NCBI RefSeq assembly: GCF_019654975.1
Contig: NZ_BPEW01000001.1
Span: 248,001-312,000, forward strand
Source of the DNA: Shewanella sp. c952
Lineage (GTDB): Bacteria > Pseudomonadota > Gammaproteobacteria > Enterobacterales > Shewanellaceae
Length of the DNA: 64,000 nucleotides
Direction: 5' to 3'
A program made the position numbers and the translations under genes. This document shows positions 8,390-17,300 of the stretch, piece after piece. Position 1 is the first letter of the stretch, and the number at the start of each line of letters is the position of its first letter. The notes beneath the pieces were generated by a model that did no database searches, was not told where the DNA came from, and was given only the letters and a program-made list of their open reading frames with translations.

Positions 8390-9007
8390 ATGCAAAAAAT
8401 TAACCTCAATGCACTTTCTTTTACTGGTAAATCAATTAAAAAATTGATCTTTAATGCAATGCTGTGGCTTTCTTTGGCATGTACTGCGTTATTATTCTCG
8501 CCAGTTAATTTTCTTGCCTCAATTAATCTTGCTGAATTTTCAGAGCAACATGCCAATCTAATCGGTCTAGGTTTAATTATCGGCGCCGCATATTTATTGA
8601 CGCAGATCCTTAACTATTTCCTTGATGAAGCCATTGGTTATTTAAGTGATAAACGCTCAGTTGAAGTCATTGAAGAGAAGGTGAAGCTACTAGATCCTAC
8701 GGAGCGTGCTTTATTGAGAGAGTTTTTTTTGCAGGGGGAAACGATTTTAACTCTGCCTGAAGCTGAACAAGCAGTGAAGAGCTTATCTAAAACGGGAATA
8801 CTGGAGCACCTTGGTAATCAAAAGCATTATGCTATTCAAGGTTCAACCGCAGACTTCAAAATATCGATGCGTGCTCGTGAGTATCTAAATCGTCAAGTGC
8901 TGCGCTTTCCGGTTGGAGAGCCTAGTCCTGAAGAGATGAAAAACCTGATTAAAGCTCGCCCGCAGTTCATTAATAGTTTTGTTACACCGCGTAAACACGC
9001 AGCTTAA
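8390..9007 (+). CDS. SieB-like (superinfection exclusion B family) membrane protein
   Basis: The 205-residue protein has two N-terminal transmembrane helices (about residues 19-42 and 55-77) and a cytoplasmic helical domain with KLLDPTERALLREFFLQGETILTLP, the pattern I associate with the superinfection exclusion protein B family. In phage lambda SieB aborts infection by heterologous phages, but many chromosomal relatives have unknown roles. There are no phage genes around it. The ATG at 8390 is preferred over an in-frame TTG two codons earlier because GGA is spaced seven bases from it. Family assignment is from memory of the motif and could be wrong. Confidence 0.6.
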   Translation: MQKINLNALSFTGKSIKKLIFNAMLWLSLACTALLFSPVNFLASINLAEFSEQHANLIGLGLIIGAAYLLTQILNYFLDEAIGYLSDKRSVEVIEEKVKLLDPTERALLREFFLQGETILTLPEAEQAVKSLSKTGILEHLGNQKHYAIQGSTADFKISMRAREYLNRQVLRFPVGEPSPEEMKNLIKARPQFINSFVTPRKHAA

Positions 9008-9064
9008 GCTTTTTAGCTGTGGCTGGTTCTGTTCGTTTAATAGTGAAAAAACAGACAAAAAAAT

Positions 9065-9081
9065 GGGGGCAAATAGCCCCC
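9065..9081 (-). terminator. Rho-independent terminator after DUF3149 gene
   Basis: GGGGGC and GCCCCC pair around a five-base loop. On the minus strand the stem is followed by ATTTTTTTG, so it terminates the small gene whose stop is at 9104. Confidence 0.8.
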
Positions 9082-9103
9082 TGCATTAATAGAACGTTGG
9101 AGA

Positions 9104-9238
9104 TTAACTCTCAGGATCCGCAGACTTGGTATAGAACATCCACATTAGATAGGAGACGATACCTATCGTACTAAAAATTACTATCATTGATAGCAAGCCG
9201 ATAGCGTTGCCAAACATCAAATCTAACCAGAATGCCAT
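9104..9238 (-). CDS. DUF3149 single-pass membrane microprotein
   Basis: The 44-residue protein starts MAFWLDLMFGNAIGLLSM, has one hydrophobic helix (about residues 13-35) and ends in a short polar tail, matching the DUF3149 family. A longer frame extends 25 codons upstream, but AGAGGA is spaced eight bases from this ATG and homologues begin here. An FNR-like box 68 bases upstream suggests control by oxygen, which would fit a small modulator of a membrane complex; the function is unknown. Confidence 0.82.
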   Translation of the reverse strand: MAFWLDLMFGNAIGLLSMIVIFSTIGIVSYLMWMFYTKSADPES

Positions 9239-9299
9239 GTCCGAAATCCTCTTTCTTCTTAGTTCACAGTTAAAGTACTCCTCTGCATTCCTGGCGTAA

Positions 9300-9313
9300 T
9301 TGATCTTGGTCAA
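9300..9313 (-). promoter_or_regulatory. FNR/EtrA-like box upstream of DUF3149 gene
   Basis: TTGATCTTGGTCAA matches the FNR consensus TTGATnnnnATCAA at nine of ten defined positions. It is centred about 68 bases upstream of the start codon, compatible with activation if the transcript starts about 25 bases before the gene. Confidence 0.6.
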
Positions 9314-9484
9314 GTTATAGAGTGGTTATTGGTATTTTGCTGCGCAAGTGTTAATAAAGATGGCGTTGATCACACTTTGCTAATGCTTACATTCGCTAAA
9401 GTAAATTCGGTTGCTGGAATTAGCGCATTTTTCGCGACTGAGGCTGAATTTTGTTCAGTTGATAAGAAAGTCAAATCAAAGTGC

Positions 9485-9512
9485 TTGCCATTACGATATC
9501 CGAAGGTATAAT
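9485..9512 (+). promoter_or_regulatory. Sigma-70 promoter of tRNA-Leu
   Basis: TTGCCA at 9485-9490 and a perfect TATAAT at 9507-9512 are separated by 16 bases. Transcription would start near 9519, about 38 bases before the mature tRNA. Confidence 0.75.
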
Positions 9513-9556
9513 TCGCTTCACTCCTTGAGGTCCACCTCATTGAGTCGAGTAACAAA

Positions 9557-9641
9557 GCCTGAGTGGTGGAATTGGTAGACACGTCGGATTCAAAATCCGA
9601 TTTCGAAAGAAGTGACGGTTCAAGTCCGTCCTCAGGTACCA
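9557..9641 (+). tRNA. tRNA-Leu (CAA anticodon)
   Basis: The 85-base tRNA folds as a class II tRNA with a long variable arm. Acceptor strand GCCTGAG pairs with CTCAGGT; the anticodon stem TCGGA/TCCGA encloses TTCAAAA with anticodon CAA; the T-loop is GTTCAAGTC. The CCA end is encoded (9639-9641). It decodes UUG. It is a single gene with its own promoter and terminator. Confidence 0.97.
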
Positions 9642-9663
9642 TTTCTCTTAAAGAGAAATAATC

Positions 9664-9688
9664 AAACCGACATTAAGTCGGTTTTTTT
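9664..9688 (+). terminator. Rho-independent terminator after tRNA-Leu
   Basis: AAACCGAC and GTCGGTTT pair around a short loop and are followed by a run of T, 22 bases after the tRNA. Confidence 0.88.
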
Positions 9689-9937
9689 GTGCCTGAAATT
9701 CACGGCTTGCTCACTCTTGGTTTTTCCAACTGCTAACAACTTACTATTTTAATAGTTTAAGTTGCCATTGAATGCATCTGCACATGTTAGTTAATATTGA
9801 CTAGTGACCCACATTACTTCTGTTCAACTTGTCATGCATCCTATGCAAGTGACCACTTTATCATGATAAATTCCTCCAATATCAGATTTGATATCGATAG
9901 TGTCATTGCTATATAGGAATCTATTTAAAGGAATGTA

Positions 9938-11340
9938 ATGTATCTCTAATCAAAAATATTCTTGGGTTTACCGCCTTAGCCATGCTGTCGCTATCAGCAC
10001 AAGCGATGACGGTGGAAGAGTTTTCCAAGCATCCACAATTTTATGATGTCAAAATTTGTCCCGACGGTAAGTACATTGCTGTATTAATCAATACCGAAGG
10101 GCGTAAGACGTTGGCGTTTCTAGAGACTGATACTAAGAACAAATCACTTACACTGTACTTTGCGGCAAGCGTGACCAAACTGGAGACTATATACTGGGTT
10201 ATAACGAAAGGTTAGTCGCTCAAGTTGAGCTGGTCAGTGGTCAATTTGAGCATCCTGCGCTGCGGGTGAGCTTTACGCTGTGAATTACGATGGCAAGAAA
10301 AGGAAAATGATTTTTGGTTATCGCTCTAAACCTGGCATTGTATTTGGAACTGAGTATGGGCTTCTTCTTCTGGCTAATCTCGAGGGTGATGATAAGCATG
10401 TTTTTATTGAAAACGTACGTTGTCAAAGACCCGTAGTGCTATCCCGCAAGCAGTGAAACTTTATGTTTATAACGGTTGAGAAAGACGAATTAAAAAAGCG
10501 TCGATAGCTTACGATAGTTTTTTAGTTGATCACGCTAGTACGCCACGTTTATCTATTGGCGTTAACGACAATGCTCTCCCCCAAGTTAGCTACAGTAAAG
10601 GTAAAGATTAGCAGAAGTTTAGTGAGGATATTGAAGGGGAGTTTCAAGTGTTTGGTTTTTGCTGAAGACAATAAAACCGTTGATATCATGCAAAGTAAAA
10701 AGGGCGAACCTAAAGGCCTGTATGAGCACAATATAGAGTCGACACTGTTATACGAGAGTGTGCTTGCTGAGCCTTCAGTTGTATTGCGTGTTGATCTGAA
10801 TCAAGTATATGGGGTTCGTATCTATGAGGACTACCCTAGTTTTCATTTTATCAATAAAGACTCGCCGAAAAATCAGTTACACCAAAAATTAGTTAACTCA
10901 TTTAATGGTGAGCATAATCGCTGACAGGCATAAAGCCGTGCTGCATGTGTCAGGCGATCGCAACCCTAGCGAGTTCTATCTATACGATACGAAAACCAAT
11001 AAAGCAGAGCATATGTTTAGTCGTCTCAATTGGATAGATAAAAGCAAATTGGTGCCCACCGAGCTTTTTCGAATTAAAACGCCCGATGGCTTAGTACTTA
11101 ATGACTATATGACGCTGCCGTAGGGAAAATCGAGTAATTTGGCGACAGTAGTGATCCCACATCGTGGACCACAAAATTTAAGACGATATCTTATTGGTTA
11201 CTAAATATGCGGTGCAAACTGGTGTTTCAGTTAATTATTGGTGCTTGAGTTTGCCCATGTAGCCTGTCTCGTGTTGGTACTTATAAGATCAGATCACAGA
11301 GCGACCAAATAGTTCCTTCGATTTTGGCCATTACGCCTAG
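9938..11340 (+). pseudogene. Decayed S9-family (prolyl oligopeptidase-like) peptidase gene
   Basis: Pieces of one S9 peptidase are spread over different frames: a signal peptide region ending in LSLSAQA and TVEEFSKHPQFYDVKICPDGKY (9949-10215), a block with AVNYDGKKRKMIFGYRSK (about 10275-10430), a block with EDNKTVDIMQSKKG (10526-10924) and a block with SEFYLYDTKTNKAEHMFSRLNWID and TPDGLVLNDYMTLP (10905-11123). The frame is already broken between the start ATG at 9938 and the signal peptide by an apparent one-base loss. Several stops and frameshifts follow, and the catalytic alpha/beta-hydrolase half is reduced to short remnants (such as IPHRGPQN) with no GxSxGG motif. No functional product is expected. 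Confidence 0.85.
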
Positions 11341-11379
11341 TGAATTAGCATGGTTTCGATAAGTTACTATGAGTATGTT

Positions 11380-11412
11380 GTTAATGGAATCTATTTTATA
11401 GACTCCATTAAC
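11380..11412. repeat. Imperfect inverted repeat between pseudogene and TorF porin gene
   Basis: GTTAATGGA at 11380-11388 pairs with TCCATTAAC at 11404-11412, continued after one mismatch by TCTAT/ATAGA around a three-base loop. It lies between the end of the pseudogene and the stop of the minus-strand gene at 11447. Neither side has a good T-tract, so it may be a structured 3' end or a degenerate terminator. Confidence 0.5.
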
Positions 11413-11446
11413 CTTTATGTTAGGACCAAACATATCAATTATAAGA

Positions 11447-12127
11447 TTAGAAGTTATACGCTATTCCAATCATATAGTGGTCATCGTTAAATTCGTGATA
11501 ACTGGCTTCAAGCATCAGATCAAGCTGTGACAGCAGCGGATAACAGTAACGCAGGGCGACGTCGTAGGCCGTGTCAGCCACCATGCCATTATCATTAAAA
11601 TCATAGGCTTCGGCATCGGTAAATAGACCCGCATGTGCTACCAAGGTGCTGTCGTTAAATAGTGGGAATGAGTAATTCAGTTCGGTGTACCAAGCTTCTA
11701 CATCCTGATCGTAATTAACTGCCAGATTCATTGCCTGATAATCTACTGACAGTGCATATTCGACGCTATATCCACCCGCGCCGTAAGTGTACTTCATGGC
11801 ATTGAAACCGAAACCTAAATTATCGTTAACCATTTGGTAATAACCGCCGTAGTAGTCGATTTCATAGTCGTTATTTACATCATTTTCATCCTCATAGCGG
11901 TAGGTCTCAAATGAGGTTCCTAAATAAAACCCACTATCGTGTTCCACCATAAGATCGGCTTGGAGCGATGGCTTATCATCACTAATTGTCTGCCCACGCC
12001 AGAGGTAATTGCTCAACCCCATCATCACTCCTGATGTCGTAAATTGGCTCTCTTCGGCAGCGACGGTCTGACTGGCACTCATAGCAATTGCTATTATGCA
12101 CGATGTTAATAGTAATTTTTTCATCAT
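11447..12127 (-). CDS. TorF family putative outer-membrane porin
   Basis: The 226-residue protein has a signal peptide (cleavage after VAA near residue 24), then TSGVMMGLSNYLWRGQTISDDKPSLQADL, the hallmark start of the TorF family (TIGR02001 type). The rest is a beta-barrel with many acidic loops and the C-terminal signature IGIAYNF. Such proteins often sit near anaerobic-respiration genes and are proposed to pass electron acceptors such as N-oxides. Here it is divergent from the Ttr-like operon, about 570 bases away, which suggests co-function, with uptake of the acceptor across the outer membrane. The substrate is not known. Confidence 0.82.
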   Translation of the reverse strand: MMKKLLLTSCIIAIAMSASQTVAAEESQFTTSGVMMGLSNYLWRGQTISDDKPSLQADLMVEHDSGFYLGTSFETYRYEDENDVNNDYEIDYYGGYYQMVNDNLGFGFNAMKYTYGAGGYSVEYALSVDYQAMNLAVNYDQDVEAWYTELNYSFPLFNDSTLVAHAGLFTDAEAYDFNDNGMVADTAYDVALRYCYPLLSQLDLMLEASYHEFNDDHYMIGIAYNF

Positions 12128-12556
12128 TAACCCTTATATTAAATAGTTTGTCTATTTGATAGTTAGTATGTGTATTTTTGTGTAATTGTTTTCGCTATTT
12201 ACTTTACAATCTTTTAGTTTATTTGAATAAGTTGATTTGTGAAAATATAGAAACGCTTGCAGTTTTATATTTATTTGTGATTTTTGTTTTTATTTTTATT
12301 TTTTGATAAATGCATTTTCTGCTTTTATGGATATGGTTGTAAATATAAATTCTTATTTATCATGAAAAAGTTTAATCTTTATTTTTGCTTCATGTCGTTG
12401 GTTTTAACGATTTTTAGTCTTCGGTGTGGTTTTATTGTATTTCGGGAAATGTATTTATCGAAATGTGTTAAATATGGGTGGATTCAAAAATAACAAATTG
12501 AATTCATATTTTATAACTTTGTGTGACTTAGTGCTATTTTAGTTTTTATTAATGCT
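12128..12556. other. AT-rich divergent control region
   Basis: About 430 very AT-rich bases separate the TorF porin from the respiratory operon. It must hold both promoters and any LysR binding sites. No operator is clear enough to call; TGTGACTTAGTGC near 12522 is a weak CRP-like half. An open frame at 12284-12493 is Phe/Cys-rich with no ribosome-binding site and I do not call it. Confidence 0.5.
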
Positions 12557-12673
12557 ATGTATTATTTTGTCAACGGCCAGGTTTTAATTTGGTTATTAGT
12601 TATTGTCTTCATTAATTGTACTTACCTTTGGTTTCGATTAGGTATGGATAAGAAGTCGTCAATAAAGGTATAA
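12557..12673 (+). CDS. Possible 38-residue single-pass membrane microprotein at head of operon
   Basis: From the ATG at 12557 a frame of 38 codons has a polar start (MYYFVNGQ), one hydrophobic helix (VLIWLLVIVFINCTYLWF) and a basic tail (RLGMDKKSSIKV), ending 21 bases before the start of the NrfD-like gene. The layout (one helix, positive C-terminus, first position of a membrane oxidoreductase operon) resembles small accessory subunits of respiratory complexes. Against it, no good ribosome-binding site is visible and I know of no homologue. It is below the length usually annotated. Confidence 0.35.
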   Translation: MYYFVNGQVLIWLLVIVFINCTYLWFRLGMDKKSSIKV

Positions 12674-12694
12674 ATATTATAATAAGGGATTTTT

Positions 12695-13591
12695 ATGAAC
12701 GAAGTTCATTGGGGGTTGCTAGTCGCAGCCTATCTGTTTTTAGCCGGAGCCGGAGCCGGAGCACTTTTTATTAGTGGTTGTCTCGTGCTATCTAATAAAA
12801 TTCAAGTGCCGCATCACTTAGATACGGCAAAAATGAGCGCCATTTTGGGTACACTATTATTAATTATTGGTACGGGAATGATCGTATTCGATCTCACCTC
12901 ATTCCAATACGGGATTGCTCATGGTGATATGAGTAAATTCTTTCGTTTCTATCGCCTGTTTATGACCTTTGAGCCAAGCTCCATGATGAGCATTGGTACC
13001 TGGTTGCTGACGTTGGCGATTGTCTTTGCCTCGCTCTTTTGTCTCTCATTTAGAGCGAAAGGTAATCAGCTTGCCTATAGCCGCCCCTTTGCCGCAATTA
13101 ATGTCATCTTGTCTATCTGCGTTGCTTCATATACCGCATTACTTATTGGTGATATCAACCATAACTTGGTTTGGTCAAACAGTATTCTGGTGGTGATATT
13201 TTTATTGTCGGCCCTCTCTTGTGGTGCCGCTGTGATATTGATGGTTAAAACCCGTCTCAAGATAACCGATGTCAACCACTCCTTCGCTAAATCAGATTCA
13301 GCACTGTTGGCGCTCGAGTTACTTACCGTGTGTGTGTTTGCCTACTCGATTCGCAACATCAGTATATTCAATGGAATAGACAACCTTCTTTCTATCTCAA
13401 GTGATGCCGGTGCTATTTGGTGGATAGGTGCTGTTTTAATCGGATTAATCATTCCATTATTGCTGAACGTAACGTCAATCATTGGTAAGACAGCGGTGTC
13501 TCATAGCAAAGAGTATCTGTTAGCTGTGTTGATATTAATTGGTGCATTTTGCTTGCGCTATTCGGTTTTACTCGCGGGTCAGTATTATTAG
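12695..13591 (+). CDS. NrfD/PsrC-type quinol-oxidising membrane subunit (TtrC-like)
   Basis: The 298-residue integral membrane protein has about eight hydrophobic helices and begins HWGLLVAAYLFLAGAGAGALF, the usual start of the NrfD/PsrC family. Such subunits anchor the complex in the inner membrane and pass electrons from menaquinol to the iron-sulfur subunit, without haem. The ATG at 12695 has an AAGGG site upstream. It is followed nine bases later by the iron-sulfur gene and then the catalytic gene, so the order is C-B-A, unlike the B-C-A order of Salmonella ttr. Specific assignment as TtrC rests on its partners. Confidence 0.85.
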   Translation: MNEVHWGLLVAAYLFLAGAGAGALFISGCLVLSNKIQVPHHLDTAKMSAILGTLLLIIGTGMIVFDLTSFQYGIAHGDMSKFFRFYRLFMTFEPSSMMSIGTWLLTLAIVFASLFCLSFRAKGNQLAYSRPFAAINVILSICVASYTALLIGDINHNLVWSNSILVVIFLLSALSCGAAVILMVKTRLKITDVNHSFAKSDSALLALELLTVCVFAYSIRNISIFNGIDNLLSISSDAGAIWWIGAVLIGLIIPLLLNVTSIIGKTAVSHSKEYLLAVLILIGAFCLRYSVLLAGQYY

Positions 13592-13600
13592 GAGTCTACG

Positions 13601-14317
13601 ATGCTAGATAGAAGAAGAGCCCTCAAACTATTGGCTGGCGGTGCAATTGCTACAACTGGGGTCATGTTTATGCCTGCGGGCAACGCGATTGCAGCGATTC
13701 GTCAACAAGGTAAAAAGCGTCTGGCTATGGTGATCGATCTTAGCCGATGCAATGGTTGTAAAGCGTGTGTTGTCTCCTGTGGCATGGAAAATGGTACCAA
13801 ACCCGATGAACATCGCACCCAGGTTATTCAAACCAGTGCGGAAATTGGTGATAAACAGTACGCATTCAATCTGCCAATCATGTGTAACAACTGTGAGACC
13901 CCCTCATGCGTGTCTGTTTGCCCGACTGGCGCGACATTCAAGCGTGAAGAAGATGGCATTGTCGTCGTGGATTCAACGCTTTGCATAGGGTGCAACTACT
14001 GTATCCAGGCATGTCCATACGGTGGGGTTCGTTTCACTAACTCAACCACGGGTACCGTAGATAAGTGTAACTTCTGCATTCAGCGTACTTCCAGAGGCTT
14101 GCTACCTGCCTGCGTAGAGACTTGTACCGGTGGTGCACGTGTCTTTGGTGATATTAACGATGTTAATAGTGAAATATCCAAACTGCTGAGCCAGAGTAAC
14201 CCTATGGTGCTGCAGGCGAGCAAACAGACTTCACCTAATGTTTTTTATATTGGCTTAACGCAAGAAGAGAGCAACACCGCGTTCAGTATACATTCTCCTC
14301 AATTGTGGCAGAGGTAG
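13601..14317 (+). CDS. Four-cluster [4Fe-4S] electron-transfer subunit (TtrB-like)
   Basis: The 238-residue protein has a Tat-type start (RRRALKLLAGG) and sixteen cysteines in four groups (CNGCKACVVSC, CNNCETPSCVSVCP, CIGCNYCIQACP, CNFC...PACVETC), enough for four [4Fe-4S] clusters. The blocks CPTGATFKREEDGIVVVD, LLPACVETCTGGARVFGDI and the end SPNVFYIGLTQ...LWQR are strikingly like Salmonella TtrB as I remember it, closer than to PsrB or DmsB. It carries electrons from the membrane subunit to the molybdenum subunit in the periplasm. The gene lies nine bases after the membrane subunit and five bases before the catalytic subunit. Confidence 0.88.
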   Translation: MLDRRRALKLLAGGAIATTGVMFMPAGNAIAAIRQQGKKRLAMVIDLSRCNGCKACVVSCGMENGTKPDEHRTQVIQTSAEIGDKQYAFNLPIMCNNCETPSCVSVCPTGATFKREEDGIVVVDSTLCIGCNYCIQACPYGGVRFTNSTTGTVDKCNFCIQRTSRGLLPACVETCTGGARVFGDINDVNSEISKLLSQSNPMVLQASKQTSPNVFYIGLTQEESNTAFSIHSPQLWQR

Positions 14318-14321
14318 CATC

Positions 14322-17300
14322 ATGGATCGTAGAAATTTTTTAAAGGCGGGATCGGTCGCCGCAGTGATGACAGCGGGTACGGCAAGTACCAACGTTATGA
14401 GTTCGGCTGATAGTAAGACGAGTGATGCAGATATTAATAAGTATGCACCCACTTCATTAACACCAGAGTATCGCTTCGATGCGGACAATAAGATGATTGA
14501 AAACCAGGATCAGCGCTTCGCGTTTTCCAAGTGTTATGGTTGCTTCAATGTCTGTGGTGCGCGGCTGAGTATCGACAATAAGACCGACAAGGTGTTACGC
14601 GCCGTGGGTAACCCTTATACCTTGACCAATAATGCCGGTCAACCAATGACAATGGAAACAGCGCCTAAAGATGCCATGTTCCAGCTCTCTGCGGTCAGTG
14701 GTATGAGTCAAAGCAATCGGGCAACCCTTTGTGGTCGTGGTAATGCGGTTCCCGATGCGTTCGATGATAAACACCGAATAACCTCTTGTATGAAACGTGT
14801 CGGTAATCGTGGTGAAAACAAGTGGCAAACAATCTCCTATGAACAATTGCTACAAGAGGTCATTGATGGAGGCGATCTCTTCGGTGAGGGTGATGTCGAA
14901 GGTTTGAAGGCGATCCACGCTAACCCGGCATTAGCCAACCCGGCTTACCCTGATTTTGGTCCGGTTAAAAACCAGTTGCTGGTTTCAACGTCATCTGAGC
15001 AAGGTGCGAGGGCCGATTTTATGCATCGCTTTGTTTATGATGCCTGGGGGACACCCAATATCGGTACCAAGGACTCTTACTGTGGCCACCAACAGGTTGC
15101 GGGCTGTGCCTTGGGTTGCTTCGACGCTGTCGATGAGATGGCGCTGCCTCAAGCCGATTATGAAGAGTCAAAGTTTGCTATTTTCATCGGCACTAATCCT
15201 GGGACCAGTGGTAATGGTTTGAATGTAGGCTCTCGTCGTTTATCTAAGGCGCGTAGCGACCGTGATGACTTTAAATATGTGGTCATCGATCCCATTCTGC
15301 GTTCATTAACCTCGGAAACAGATACCACAAATGGCGAATGGCTACCGATCAAATCTGGTGGTGATACCGCGTTAATGTTCGCTATGCTGCAGTACATCAT
15401 TAACCATGAGCGGTATCGCAGGCCTTATCTGGAAGCGCCTAGCCAGGCAAGTGCCAGCGCCGTTGGTGAGATGAATTACACCAACGCCACCTACCTTGTG
15501 GTAAAAGATAAAAAAAACCCTCTTTATAACCAGTTTCTGACTGCAGAGGCCTGTGGATTAGGCGACGCAGAAGTGAAGATGGTGATAGATAAACAAACCG
15601 GTAAACTGGTCACGGGAGATAGTGAGCAGGCGGCAGCATTATTCTATAGTGACAGCGTTACCTTAGGCGATGGTTCACAAGTGCAGGTTGAAACGGCGTT
15701 TTCACTGCTTAAAAAGCGCGTCAACAGTCACTCCATGCAAGATCTGTCGGAGCGCTGTGGGATCCCGCCAGCCAAGATAGAAGAGCTGGCTAAGGAGTTT
15801 ACCTCCCATGGTCGCAGTGTCTCTATTGAAACCAATACTGGCTGCAACGCTACCGATGGCGGTCAGTTTGCCTTTGCGATGATTATGCTGGCGACTATGG
15901 TCGGCGCGCACAATGCTAAGGGCGGCATGATGCATATGGGCGGGGTGGGATATGCCGCCATGTATGACATCTATGACGGCCCCTTGTATAACTTAATGGA
16001 CTTTGAACATACTGAGGTAGTCGGATTTAATGCCGAGCGTTCCGGTGATTATGAACAGAGCCACGAGTATCAGCAGAAAGTGGCGCAAGGGTTGAATCCA
16101 TACCCTGCAAATGAGGCATGGAACAACACCTTTGTGCAAGATAACAGTGGTGAGTTGCTGGTTGCCCATGCCAATAAAAACCCGTTTAACTTCAAGGCCT
16201 GGATAACTTGGTCTACCAACCCAATTTACGGTTGCTCAGGTCTGCAGGATCAGGTTGAAGATTCCATCAAAGATCCTAAGCAACTGGGCTTGATCATTGC
16301 GCTCGACCCTTATATCAACGAAACCAATGTTTTCGCAGATTATATTGTCCCGGATACGCTTCAATATGAGGCATGGGCAAGTTCACGTATGTGGGGCAGC
16401 GAATATATTGGTGATGTGGCTTGTGTTCCGGTTGTCGAAGCGCGCACCGCTAAAACCGCTAAAGGTGAGCACGTCAATATGGAGCAGTTCATCATCGACG
16501 TCAGTAAAGCAATCGGCTTAAAGGGATTTGGCGATAACGCATTTACTGATGTTGCAGGTAAATCATACCCGCTGAATACGCCGGCTGATTTCTATGTCCC
16601 CTTATTTGCAAATATCGCACATACAGGCACGGTATTACCAACGCCTACAACAGAGGACATTAAGTTCACCAGTGTCGATCGTGCTTTACCTATGTTCGAA
16701 GCACGTTTGAAGCCGCAAGAGGTTGGACCAACAGCGTTTATGCTGACTCGTGGTGGACGTTATGAGCGTGTCGATGAGCGTTATGAAGGCGAGTTTTTCA
16801 ACGCGGCGATGCGGATGGATACTCAGTTTCAGATCTACAACGAATCATTAGCCAGAGTAAAGGACTCCTATACGGGAGAGTTCAATGATGGTCAGCCTGT
16901 TTACGATGTTGATCGTTTCTGGGATGGTTCATCGGTTCGAGATCACTGGAATGAGCAAGACTATCCGTTTAACTTCTCAACCTTTAAGTTGCACCTGCGT
17001 AGCCCCTATTCAGTGTCCCTGCCTCGCATTACTTCTTTAGGAGATACAAACTATATTCAGTTACATCAGGATGATGCAGCTAAATATAACCTGAAATCTG
17101 GCGATAAGGCTCAGATTCTCTCACCTAAGGGCAAATACTTAGAAGGGATCGTTCAGGCGGATAAAACGGTTGCGCGGAGCACTATCGTCGTCGGTATGGG
17201 TTATGGCCATACCGCATTCGGTGCCAGTGCCGTTGAGGTCGATGGCCTGGTACGTCCAGGGATCAAAGAACGCGGTACAGGGATCTGCCCCAATGCGTTT

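Noticed and set aside
9370..9642. Open frame antisense to tRNA-Leu (protein starting MVPEDGLEPS)
   Set aside because: It is the reverse complement of the tRNA and its promoter, a common false gene call.
12284..12493. 69-codon frame in the AT-rich control region, including a possible internal start at 12362
   Set aside because: Composition is driven by T-richness (Phe, Leu, Cys), there is no ribosome-binding site, and no family is recognised.
13628..13831. Antisense frames within the molybdoenzyme operon
   Set aside because: They are shadows of strongly supported coding regions and have no motifs.
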